Positions 1-7,522 of a DNA stretch of 22,487 nt are shown one piece after another. The translations under genes were made by a program, and so were the position numbers. How positions within the stretch are numbered: position 1 is the stretch's first letter; every line of letters starts with the position of its first letter. Below the pieces are notes generated by a model. That model ran no database searches and had not been told where the DNA came from. It was given only the letters and a program-made list of their open reading frames with translations. The stretch is from positions 1 to 22,487 of the forward strand of contig CAINXK010000382.1 in NCBI GenBank assembly GCA_903854805.1, read 5' to 3'. This DNA comes from an uncultured Anaerolineae bacterium. GTDB taxonomy: Bacteria; Chloroflexota; Anaerolineae; Anaerolineales; Villigracilaceae.

Positions 1-170
<170 letters not shown>

Positions 171-266
171 GGCGACCTTTAATCCGCAAAGCACAAACCG
201 ACTCAACGCAGCTCAGCGCAAGAAAACTCAGACCTACCGCGCTCAAATTACTTTAGGAAAAGACAC

Positions 267-944
267 TTGAAATATACCTGGCTGCTCTTTGACGCCGATG
301 ACACCTTGTTTGATTTTTCGAAAGCCGAATCAAACGCATTAAAATGGACGCTGGAACAATCCGGGCTGCCGTTCCGGCAAGAATTTATCCAACTCTATGC
401 AGGTTTCAACCAGCAAGTCTGGCAGGAGTTCGAACAAGGACGGCTAACTTCTCAAGAACTGCGCGTCAAACGCTTCAAGTTGTTCCTTGAAAATGCTGAT
501 CTGCAAGGAGATATACATTTGATCAGCCAGATTTACCTGCGCAACCTGGGATTGGGCACGGATCTTTTGGACGGCGCAAACGATCTCATCCACAACTTAA
601 AACAACGCTATCGGGTTGCGTTGGTCACCAATGGGTTGAAAGATGTGCAAGATCCGAGGCTGCAGGGTTCGACCCTGCGCGACTGCTTTGAACATGTTTT
701 CATCTCAGAGGTAATTGGAGCCGCGAAACCAACGCGGCAATTTTTCGAGGCCGTTTTTGATATCTTACACCAGCCGGCTCGAGAAGAGGTTCTGATCATT
801 GGTGACAGCTTGAGTTCAGACATTAAGGGCGGCATAGATTTTGGTATTGACACCTGCTGGTACAACCCCAGGGGAAAATCCACAAATCTAGCGGTAACTT
901 ATCAAATCACACGGCTGAGAGAGTTGCTGGATATACTCGATTAG
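267..944 (+). CDS. yjjG: HAD-superfamily phosphatase, YjjG-like (noncanonical pyrimidine nucleotidase family)
   Basis: The 225-residue protein is the usual length for YjjG/YfnB-type HAD hydrolases. The four HAD motifs are intact: motif I FDADDT with nucleophile D9 and general acid D11, motif II TN at 121-122, motif III K154 in GAAKP, and motif IV GDSLSSD at 179-185. The segment between motifs I and II (about 17-100) is the helical C1 cap. Characterised YjjG proteins dephosphorylate dUMP, dTMP and modified pyrimidine nucleotides as house-cleaning enzymes; that substrate is family knowledge, not visible here. The start is TTG at 267, preceded by AGGA at 255-258. No earlier ATG in frame makes sense, because the first strand and motif I begin at once. 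It ends in a bidirectional terminator shared with the convergent MerR gene. Confidence 0.8.
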   Translation: MKYTWLLFDADDTLFDFSKAESNALKWTLEQSGLPFRQEFIQLYAGFNQQVWQEFEQGRLTSQELRVKRFKLFLENADLQGDIHLISQIYLRNLGLGTDLLDGANDLIHNLKQRYRVALVTNGLKDVQDPRLQGSTLRDCFEHVFISEVIGAAKPTRQFFEAVFDILHQPAREEVLIIGDSLSSDIKGGIDFGIDTCWYNPRGKSTNLAVTYQITRLRELLDILD

Positions 945-945
945 T

Positions 946-983
946 AAAAAGAGAGCTGGGGAGAAATCCCCAACTCTCTTTTT
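946..983. terminator. Bidirectional intrinsic terminator between the YjjG-like gene and the MerR gene
   Basis: The 17-base arms AAAAAGAGAGCTGGGGA (946-962) and TCCCCAACTCTCTTTTT (967-983) pair with one C.A mismatch around a GAAA loop. An A-run on the left and a T-run on the right give a U-tract in both directions. The two convergent genes end at 944 and 1001, so it serves both. Confidence 0.9.
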
Positions 984-1000
984 AGATCAGGCGGAAGGAA

Positions 1001-1744
1001 TTACTTTTTTCCAGCCACATAGATACGAACAGCAGATTGCATGAACTCCGCCAGATTGGGATCCAACTGGTCGAAGGTAGCCTTAAAGCGCGAGTCCTGG
1101 TTATACAGGTCCGCCAGGCCAAGCAGTTGATCCAGGTTTGGTGTCCAAAAATAATCCATATGCGCACGCCAACGTTCAATCAGCACCTGCACAGCGGGAG
1201 AATCTGCACCTGCAGGCATAGCAGCCGCCATATAGACATAAATCTGCTTGCCTTCGTCAAGTACTTGCTGTTTTTGTTCTGCAGAATAAGCCTTCCACTT
1301 TCGATTGGATGCTTTTACGATTTCAGGATCATACATCGTTTCGGCTTCGGCTGCATATTTTTCTTGTTCTTCTTGTGTAAATCCAGAAAATATCTGCTTA
1401 CTGCTCATTTCTTTTTTCCCTTTCAGATGCGAAATTGTATTATCCACCGTGTCAAGCAGCCGTTCGAGACGCGCCATGCGCTTTCCAAGCTCCAGTTTGT
1501 GATCTTCGAGTGCAGAAAGCACTGCGAAATCGCGGCGTCCCACGATTTTCTTGATATCGGCAAGCGATAGATCCAACTCCCGATAAAATAAGATCTGCTG
1601 CAAGAGCAGTAGAGCTTCATCCCCATAATAACGATAGCCATTCTCGGCTACATGGGTCGGCGCAAGCAGCCCAATGGCATCATAATGGTGAAGTGTGCGT
1701 GGAGATACTCCCGCAAGCCTGGATAGCTGTTTGACAGTGAACAT
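1001..1744 (-). CDS. MerR-family regulator with TipAS-like ligand-binding domain
   Basis: The 247-residue protein has a MerR winged helix-turn-helix at about 2-72 (VKQLSRLAGVSPRTLHHYD, wing ENGYRYY), a dimerisation coiled coil at about 76-110, and a TipAS-like helical domain from about 113 to 243. TipAL proteins of Streptomyces use this fold to bind thiopeptide antibiotics and activate their own promoter by untwisting an over-long spacer. This protein has no cysteine, so the covalent thiostrepton attachment known for TipAL cannot occur and the ligand is unknown. The ATG at 1744 is chosen because the HTH starts at residue 3. No Shine-Dalgarno precedes it, but a -10 hexamer ends six bases upstream, so the mRNA is probably leaderless. 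Met113 (1408) has AAGGGA about nine bases upstream and could start a stand-alone TipAS-like form. Confidence 0.85.
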   Translation of the reverse strand: MFTVKQLSRLAGVSPRTLHHYDAIGLLAPTHVAENGYRYYGDEALLLLQQILFYRELDLSLADIKKIVGRRDFAVLSALEDHKLELGKRMARLERLLDTVDNTISHLKGKKEMSSKQIFSGFTQEEQEKYAAEAETMYDPEIVKASNRKWKAYSAEQKQQVLDEGKQIYVYMAAAMPAGADSPAVQVLIERWRAHMDYFWTPNLDQLLGLADLYNQDSRFKATFDQLDPNLAEFMQSAVRIYVAGKK

Positions 1745-1750
1745 AAAATA

Positions 1751-1786
1751 AATATAAACCCTTACGTAACGTTAATGTCAAGGGTT
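1751..1786 (-). promoter_or_regulatory. Promoter and dyad operator of the MerR/TipAS gene
   Basis: On the minus strand there is TTGACA (1776-1781), a 19-base spacer (1757-1775) and TATATT (1751-1756). A 19-base spacer is the hallmark of promoters activated by MerR proteins. A dyad AACCCTT (1757-1763) / AAGGGTT (1780-1786) spans the spacer and the -35 box, as expected for autoregulation. The predicted transcription start falls on or next to the ATG at 1744. Confidence 0.7.
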
Positions 1787-1939
1787 GACATGATGAAATT
1801 CAAAGAATTCGTTATCACTCCCCCAGATACTGGAGACCTACAATTGAACGCCCACAGTAATAAAGACGAGCAAGCGCTGATCCCAAATTAAATTTCAGCC
1901 CTGTCCTCTTCCAATTTACAGCACAGACAATAAACGTAT

Positions 1940-2053
1940 TTACCCACGATAATGGCTTCGGTCATTTATATCGAATAGGATCTGGAAGATATTTTTTGCG
2001 CAAAACAGCGCAAGAATAATCAGCTGCAAGACAAACCACCGGTTTTCGTTCAT
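1940..2053 (-). CDS. Possible 37-aa single-pass membrane peptide or gene remnant
   Basis: The ORF runs from ATG at 2053 to TAA at 1940. It encodes a peptide with a hydrophobic stretch (WFVLQLIILALFCAKNIFQI) flanked by MNENR and a polar tail INDRSHYRG, which would make one transmembrane helix. The frame stays open upstream of the ATG for about 11 codons to a TAG, and no Shine-Dalgarno or clear promoter is visible. It lies in the otherwise empty 440 bases between the MerR gene and the end of the signalling island. It could be a small membrane protein, the decayed end of a longer gene, or chance. Confidence 0.25.
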   Translation of the reverse strand: MNENRWFVLQLIILALFCAKNIFQILFDINDRSHYRG

Positions 2054-2141
2054 TCGCAGGTAAAAGTTTGTGGTGATTAGGGTCTAAACCTGGCTTCCGT
2101 CAGCACAACCCAAGAACAAAGAAAACTAAAAACCATCTATT

Positions 2142-2184
2142 CAGTATTAATTGTCATCGTCTGTGCCCTGTTGGACAATTACTG
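2142..2184 (-). terminator. Probable terminator of the multi-PAS kinase gene
   Basis: CAGTATTAATTGTC (2142-2155) pairs with GACAATTACTG (2174-2184), giving 11 base pairs with a three-base bulge and an 18-base loop. It begins five bases after the kinase stop. On the minus strand it is followed, after about nine bases, by a T-rich tract. The bulge and offset make it a weaker call than the other terminators in the window. Confidence 0.4.
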
Positions 2185-2188
2185 ATTA

Positions 2189-5100
2189 TCAGTGATCAAA
2201 AGGGAGCCAGATAATGAACTGAGAACCCTTGCCTAATTCGCTGTGGACCTTGATAGTGCCACCATGTTTTTCTAGAATCGAACGAACAATGAACAAACCA
2301 ATTCCTGTCCCCGGAATTTCATCCTCAATGGCATTTGTGCCCCTAAAAAAGCGATTGAACAGCATCGGGATATCCTCGCTTGGAATCCCAATACCCGAGT
2401 CAGTGATTGTAATTTCGATACCATCCAATTGCCTATCCATAGAAACGTCAACCTTGCCACCATGAGGCGTAAATTTAACGGCATTTCCCAGTAAGTTGAT
2501 AAAAACCTGGGTCAAAGCGTTCTCATCCGCATTGATGACATGGGAAGTTTCATCTAAATCTTCCATAAAATGATGAGTTAGTATGATGTCTTTTTCTCGA
2601 ACAGGCATTTCAATTTGGTGGATGACCTTCTTCATTACTTCGCCGAGATCTATATAGCGGAAATGCAAATTAGCCTGATTGCTTTCCAATCGACCAGCAG
2701 TCAACAAATCCTCGACAAGTAAACGCTCGCGACCCAACTCGCTCTTCAGAACATCCCAATATTCACTATATTCTTCTTGCGTTGTGCCGCCATCAATCAA
2801 GTTAACCATTAAGAGCATGGTGGCAATCGGTGTGCGCAGCTCATGCGTAGCGCGGTTGATAAAATCCGACTTCATTTGTTCCAGGCGGGCCCTGTCGCTG
2901 ATATCACGCACAATAGCCGTAACTTCATCTGTCCCACTATCTTTAAATCGAGCTTCAAAAGTATGCGACGAATCGCCAATTTTAAGTATGTATTCCATGG
3001 TTTGGATCTCTTTACTTTCCAACGCCTGCTGGATGCAAACCATGGCTTCGTCATGCAAAGGATAAGGCATAAAACTTTGGAGTGATGAACCAACTACCTG
3101 CTCTGCTGGAATAGCAAGCAAGTCAACCGAGCTGGCCTTGTAGTCCAGGAAAGTACCGTCACGGTGAATTCGAAAAATTAAATCTGGAACTGCGCTGAGC
3201 AAAGCAGTGTTACGAATTTCGCTCATCAGTAATTCAGTTTGCATTTTAATGCGCATGAAGGAATTGGATAAGATATCACCAACCATTTTGACCAACAGGA
3301 TACTGTCCGGCGACCAAAACCGTTGTCTTAACACTGAATCAAACCCCAGAAAACCGACAAGAGAGTTATGTGAAACCAGCGGAACAACAAGCACAGATTG
3401 GATCGATTGCGATTCCAATATTTCTCGTTCCGCCAGAGCTTCATCTGGCAATTGGGATGCAATCGGGATGTAAACTTCTTCCAACTGTTCCAGCTTTTTC
3501 ATCCACCATGGGAATAAGCTGGTAGGCAACCCCTTTAAATTGTCAATCTGAGATTCAATCCCGGGCGCGCACCACTCGTGAGTATTCGTCATCGAGGCAG
3601 ATCCATAATCCAGCAAAAAAACATAACTCCGGTCAACTTGTTCGAACTCGCCGATCTGTTTCAATACGTTATTGATTTCCGGGCTAATTTCTGATGGAGG
3701 CAGGTTGATAAAACGAGTTGAAATGGATGTCAGCGTTTCTTCAAATTTCTGGCGGTATTCCAGGAGTTTGGTCTGTTCCAACCGCGCATCTTCAGCTGCC
3801 TTTCGTTCAGTAATATCGCGGGCTGCGGCATAAACTCGGTTACCATCTGCCTGCGCGCGCCATTCAATATAACGCCAGCTTCCATCTTCACATCGATAGC
3901 GATTTACATAATTCAAGATTTTTTGACCAGCACCAAGGCGCTTCATTTCTTCGATGGAAGCCTGTAGATCATCAGGGTGCACAAATTCCAACAAATTCCT
4001 TTGTGATAAAGAGTCTGTGGAATACCCAAGCGTACTTTCCCAGGCTTTGTTCAACCGCAGAACATTCCCCTGCAAGTCGGCAATACAGAGAAGATCCAGC
4101 GAAACATCAAAAAAGCTCTCAATCTCTTGTACGCTTTCCCGGATCATTTCTTCTGCGGCTTTTCGGTCGGTAATATCCCGGCTAACCCCAATCAAAACAT
4201 CCTGACTTCCCCAACGTCCGTGCGCCACCTTGGTTTCAACCGGGATATGGGTGCCATCTTTTTTGATCAATTCCAGAGGGCATGCATCGATTAAACCAGC
4301 AAGCATATCCTGCACAATCTGCCAGGCATGCGCTCGCTGTTCATACGGATGAACTTCCAAGACACTTTTCCCGAGTAATTCATCGCGCGAATAACACAGG
4401 CTGTCCAGCACTTTTTGATTAACCTGAATGATAATTCCGTGATCATCGAGAACAAAAACATAATCCATCAGTGAATCAAACATGCTTTGGAGCTCAGCCT
4501 GACTTTCAAACAATTCAGCCTGAACATGAAACCGGGCAAGCATATTACCAATTTGAAAAGCAAGGTTTTCCAGCGCATTACGACGGTAGTCAGGCATGTC
4601 ATCGAGTGTATGCGAGGCAACATTCATACAAGCAATCACATCGCCATTAAATTGGATCGGAACAATCGCACTAATGTGCAAGCCCTCGTTTAAAGCGATT
4701 TCATTCTTAATTGTCGGTACATGCAGATAGGGTTGATATATTGAATTACCACTCATCACAATATTATGTTGACCTGAACCTGCTTTGTACTTGTTTGCCC
4801 GATCAACAAAAGCATCCGAAAGACCCTTGTGAGTCATTAATACTAAATCCCGGCTCGGCCGGTCCACCAGGTAAATGCCACCGCAGTCCATATCAGAAAC
4901 ATGCAGGGCTAAATCCAAAACAAGTGGCAGCGCATCTGCGATTGTTGATTTCTGCGCGAGGATGATGGCCAGATTTCGCTCAACGATGGCAATTTCTTCC
5001 ATCTTTTTCCGAGCGGTTATATCACGGCTGATGCCGAGAACACCAATTGTCTGACCGTAGCTGTCATAAAGAGGGGCTTTCAGGGTGTCCAGAAGGACTT

Positions 5101-6175
5101 GTTGGCCATCCGGATATTTTATCCATTCTTCATTATGGCGTTGTTTGCCTTGTTCCACCATCATGCGGTCATTTTCGCGGAAAAAATCTGCTATTTCCGG
5201 AGCGAACAGATCGTAATCGGATTTGTTCACAATTTCATCAACCGATTTTCCAACCAACCGGGCAAATTCCTGGTTAGCCCCCAGGTAAATACCCTGCGCG
5301 TCTTTAAAGAAAACAATATCAGGGATCGAATTAAATAATCCCGAAAGCAATGCGATCTTATTGGATAATTCTTCTTCGACTCTTTTAGTCTCAGTGACAT
5401 CGACCCCAACTGCCTGAATTTCATAAAGATTTTTGGATGAGTCGTGGATGACGCTATCTTCCCATGCAATCCAGCGCCAACCACGCATGGTCATGGCACG
5501 TTGGGTAATATTTATCCGGTAAGGAGGTCTTTCCAGATCTTTCATGGCTTCCAGAGTGAGGGGTAGTTCGTCCGGATGAACCGAAGGAGTGAAAGAACTG
5601 CCAATCAATTCATCCAGATTCTTCCCAAACATGGTGCAATAGGCCTGGTTGGCAAAAACAAAGCGACCTTCAGCATCCACTCGCACAACGAGCGTATGCT
5701 GAGAATCAATCATGCCCCGATAACGTTGTTCCGTCTCATTGAGTGCTTTTTTATTAGCAAGCTTCTCACTTATGTTACGAAGAACACAAATTGCAAAATC
5801 CTGGCTTCGATAACTGCGTTTGTTAATGGAAATATCCAGTGGAATTAGATAACCGGAATGGTGTTTGCCATAGACAACCCGGTCGCCCCCCATCCGGCGA
5901 ATACCCCCTGAGTCTGTGAAAAATTTTGAGAGATGCTCTTGATGAATTGCAAGATACTTTTCAGGTAGCAATAAATCCAGGTTTTGACCAATCAGTTCAG
6001 ATTCTTGATAACCAAACATCTCTCGGGCAACAGAATTCAGGAAGACAATCATCAGAGCTTTATTCAGAATAATGATCGCATCTGGCAGAAAGTCAGCCAG
6101 GTCATGAAAAGACCAACCGGAATCTTGCGATTCTGGTTGGTCTTCGCCCTGAATTGAGAGCATACGTTTCGTCAT
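2189..6175 (-). CDS. Large soluble sensor histidine kinase with six PAS and two GAF domains
   Basis: The 1328-residue protein has, in order, PAS (about 22-135), PAS (148-263), PAS (275-388), GAF (395-545), PAS (560-668), PAS (685-790), GAF (810-970), PAS (985-1095), HisKA (1098-1165) and HATPase_c (1213-1328). The H-box THELRTP carries the phospho-acceptor H1111. The N-box NLLGNAVKFTP, the G1 box DSGIGIP and the G2 box GTGIGL are intact, so it should be an active kinase. There is no transmembrane segment or signal peptide, so sensing is cytosolic: redox, gas, light or small ligands through PAS/GAF. There is no receiver domain. The frame opens at a TTG at 6184, but AAGGA lies nine bases before ATG 6175 and only one base before that TTG, so 6175 is chosen. 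The gene is separated by 228 bases from the upstream kinase genes on the same strand and may have its own promoter. Its cognate regulator is not obvious; the neighbouring receivers are candidates. Confidence 0.9.
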   Translation of the reverse strand: MTKRMLSIQGEDQPESQDSGWSFHDLADFLPDAIIILNKALMIVFLNSVAREMFGYQESELIGQNLDLLLPEKYLAIHQEHLSKFFTDSGGIRRMGGDRVVYGKHHSGYLIPLDISINKRSYRSQDFAICVLRNISEKLANKKALNETEQRYRGMIDSQHTLVVRVDAEGRFVFANQAYCTMFGKNLDELIGSSFTPSVHPDELPLTLEAMKDLERPPYRINITQRAMTMRGWRWIAWEDSVIHDSSKNLYEIQAVGVDVTETKRVEEELSNKIALLSGLFNSIPDIVFFKDAQGIYLGANQEFARLVGKSVDEIVNKSDYDLFAPEIADFFRENDRMMVEQGKQRHNEEWIKYPDGQQVLLDTLKAPLYDSYGQTIGVLGISRDITARKKMEEIAIVERNLAIILAQKSTIADALPLVLDLALHVSDMDCGGIYLVDRPSRDLVLMTHKGLSDAFVDRANKYKAGSGQHNIVMSGNSIYQPYLHVPTIKNEIALNEGLHISAIVPIQFNGDVIACMNVASHTLDDMPDYRRNALENLAFQIGNMLARFHVQAELFESQAELQSMFDSLMDYVFVLDDHGIIIQVNQKVLDSLCYSRDELLGKSVLEVHPYEQRAHAWQIVQDMLAGLIDACPLELIKKDGTHIPVETKVAHGRWGSQDVLIGVSRDITDRKAAEEMIRESVQEIESFFDVSLDLLCIADLQGNVLRLNKAWESTLGYSTDSLSQRNLLEFVHPDDLQASIEEMKRLGAGQKILNYVNRYRCEDGSWRYIEWRAQADGNRVYAAARDITERKAAEDARLEQTKLLEYRQKFEETLTSISTRFINLPPSEISPEINNVLKQIGEFEQVDRSYVFLLDYGSASMTNTHEWCAPGIESQIDNLKGLPTSLFPWWMKKLEQLEEVYIPIASQLPDEALAEREILESQSIQSVLVVPLVSHNSLVGFLGFDSVLRQRFWSPDSILLVKMVGDILSNSFMRIKMQTELLMSEIRNTALLSAVPDLIFRIHRDGTFLDYKASSVDLLAIPAEQVVGSSLQSFMPYPLHDEAMVCIQQALESKEIQTMEYILKIGDSSHTFEARFKDSGTDEVTAIVRDISDRARLEQMKSDFINRATHELRTPIATMLLMVNLIDGGTTQEEYSEYWDVLKSELGRERLLVEDLLTAGRLESNQANLHFRYIDLGEVMKKVIHQIEMPVREKDIILTHHFMEDLDETSHVINADENALTQVFINLLGNAVKFTPHGGKVDVSMDRQLDGIEITITDSGIGIPSEDIPMLFNRFFRGTNAIEDEIPGTGIGLFIVRSILEKHGGTIKVHSELGKGSQFIIWLPFDH

Positions 6176-6202
6176 CAAAATCAATCCTTCTCTTCCCCAG
6201 CG

Positions 6203-6218
6203 CCTTGTCCGGACAGGG
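6203..6218. repeat. Short palindrome in the leader of the multi-PAS kinase
   Basis: CCTTGTCCGGACAGGG has a perfect ten-base core TGTCCGGACA, extended by CC/GG. It lies 28-43 bases upstream of the kinase start and could be an operator or a small RNA hairpin. Confidence 0.35.
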
Positions 6219-6269
6219 ATGCCCCCACCAGATCATCGGAAGAATACAAGGCAAACACTTTCTGGCGAT

Positions 6270-6303
6270 GGTATAAATTGTTAACCGTAAGGATATTTAT
6301 ACC
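6270..6303. repeat. Perfect 9-base inverted repeat upstream of the multi-PAS kinase
   Basis: GGTATAAAT (6270-6278) and ATTTATACC (6295-6303) are exact inverted repeats separated by 16 bases, with arm centres 25 bases apart. Each arm contains TATAAA-like sequence, so it could overlap the promoter of the kinase gene. No good -35 was found. It is the main structured element in the 228-base gap. Confidence 0.5.
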
Positions 6304-6403
6304 TACCCAACTACTACCTTACACCTAAAATTAGCATTTGGCAAGCCGCTGAACCATTAATTTGCAGGATCGAGATTGACAACCTTATCTTGCGAATGAT
6401 AAT

Positions 6404-7501
6404 TTATTTTGAGTGACTGGCTTTATTCTTGAGTACCATTTGCACATTGCAACCCGAATCGGATTCAAGTATTTTGACATCGCCATCCTGCGTTCTGGCA
6501 AAAGAACGGGCCATGAATAATCCCAGCCCCATGCCATGGTTTTCAGGAAGTCCTTGATCATATGGCATTTGAGAAAACCGCTCAAATACAGTCTCGCGCT
6601 TATCGGCTGGAATTCCGGGGCCCTGGTCTACGATCGTCAGCGTGCACCCGGCCGATCCGTTGGCTTGCAGTATCACCTGTACCAATCCACCTTCCGGACT
6701 GAATTTGCAGGCATTATCAACCAGGTGACAAACCACCTGCGTGAAAACACGCGCCGGAGTGAAAATGGTGAGGCCATTATCAAGCTTAAAATCCAATCTT
6801 AAATTCTTGTCATGCCATATATCAAAAACTTCCTTAATTGGAATGAGAAATGAATATTCGAGATCGACCTGTTCGCCAACAGTTGGGAATCGGCCCAGAT
6901 CATATTCATTCATCCAAATCAAGGTCTCCATCCAGATTTTCATCCGGTAGGCGCTGTTTCGAGCATATTCCAGGTATTGATCTGTCGGCGATTGGTTTTT
7001 GGCAATCATTTCCAAGGAAAGGAGTAAAACACCCAGGTAGGTTCGGAAATGATGACTGGTATGGATTGGCAAAGAAGTTGACAGATTATCCAATAATTGC
7101 CGAACTTCCTGCCGGGCCAGCAGGTCTGCGCGTTCTCTGCGCTTAAGAATAGCCTGGATGCGGGCGATCAATTCAACAATATCGACCGGCTTTGTGATGT
7201 AATCTTCCGCACCTATACTCAAACCAGAACTTTTAATCGCCGGAGCAGATAAGGCCGAGAGAAATACAAAGGGGATGCCCTCTGTAGCTTTTCCTTCGTT
7301 AAGAATGCGCTTGATTTCCATACCATCAGGCGATGGCATTTTTAAATCGCACAGGATCAATCCTGGGTGAATTTCGTTGGCAAGTTTGATCCCTTCGGTC
7401 CCATCCGCGGCAACAGCCACACTGAAACCAGCTTTGCGTAGGTTCGCCGCAAGCCCCAAACGAAAATTAGGATTATCGTCAATAAGAAGTAAATCTGCCA
7501 T
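6404..7501 (-). CDS. REC-first hybrid histidine kinase with degenerate H-box
   Basis: The 365-residue protein has an N-terminal receiver (about 3-120; acidic pair in LLIDDNP, phospho-acceptor D52 in LCDLKMP, K104 in TKP), then a HisKA-like helical region (about 128-200) and HATPase_c (about 250-360, with DNACKFSPEGG, VDQGPGIP and HGMGLGL). The H-box reads SHHFRTYL instead of SHE-R-TPL: the His (about H150) remains, but the acidic residue after it is His and the Pro is Tyr, so phosphotransfer may be weak or lost. The frame opens at GTG 7507, but GGAG sits five bases before ATG 7501, so that start is chosen. It begins 21 bases after the stop of the upstream paralogue, so the two are co-transcribed. 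No membrane segments are seen. Likely role: a relay or a decoy/regulatory partner of the neighbouring kinases. Confidence 0.85.
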   Translation of the reverse strand: MADLLLIDDNPNFRLGLAANLRKAGFSVAVAADGTEGIKLANEIHPGLILCDLKMPSPDGMEIKRILNEGKATEGIPFVFLSALSAPAIKSSGLSIGAEDYITKPVDIVELIARIQAILKRRERADLLARQEVRQLLDNLSTSLPIHTSHHFRTYLGVLLLSLEMIAKNQSPTDQYLEYARNSAYRMKIWMETLIWMNEYDLGRFPTVGEQVDLEYSFLIPIKEVFDIWHDKNLRLDFKLDNGLTIFTPARVFTQVVCHLVDNACKFSPEGGLVQVILQANGSAGCTLTIVDQGPGIPADKRETVFERFSQMPYDQGLPENHGMGLGLFMARSFARTQDGDVKILESDSGCNVQMVLKNKASHSK

Positions 7502-7522
7502 TATCACTCCAACAATAAGAAA

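Larger units (their letters stand above)
1745..2188. other. Intergenic region, 444 bases
   Basis: The right-hand start holds the MerR promoter/operator (1751-1786), the middle the possible 37-aa ORF (1940-2053), and the left-hand end a stem-loop behind the big kinase gene (2142-2184). Nothing else convincing is seen. Confidence 0.6.

Noticed and set aside
1037..1570. 177-aa open frame on the plus strand
   Set aside because: It is antisense to the MerR/TipAS gene, is rich in Cys/Phe/His, has no ribosome site and matches nothing.
1790..1891. Plus-strand 33-codon ORF divergent from the MerR gene, just past its operator
   Set aside because: No promoter fits it, the AAGGG before it belongs to the operator dyad, and the peptide shows no domain or membrane segment. 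Chance is more likely.
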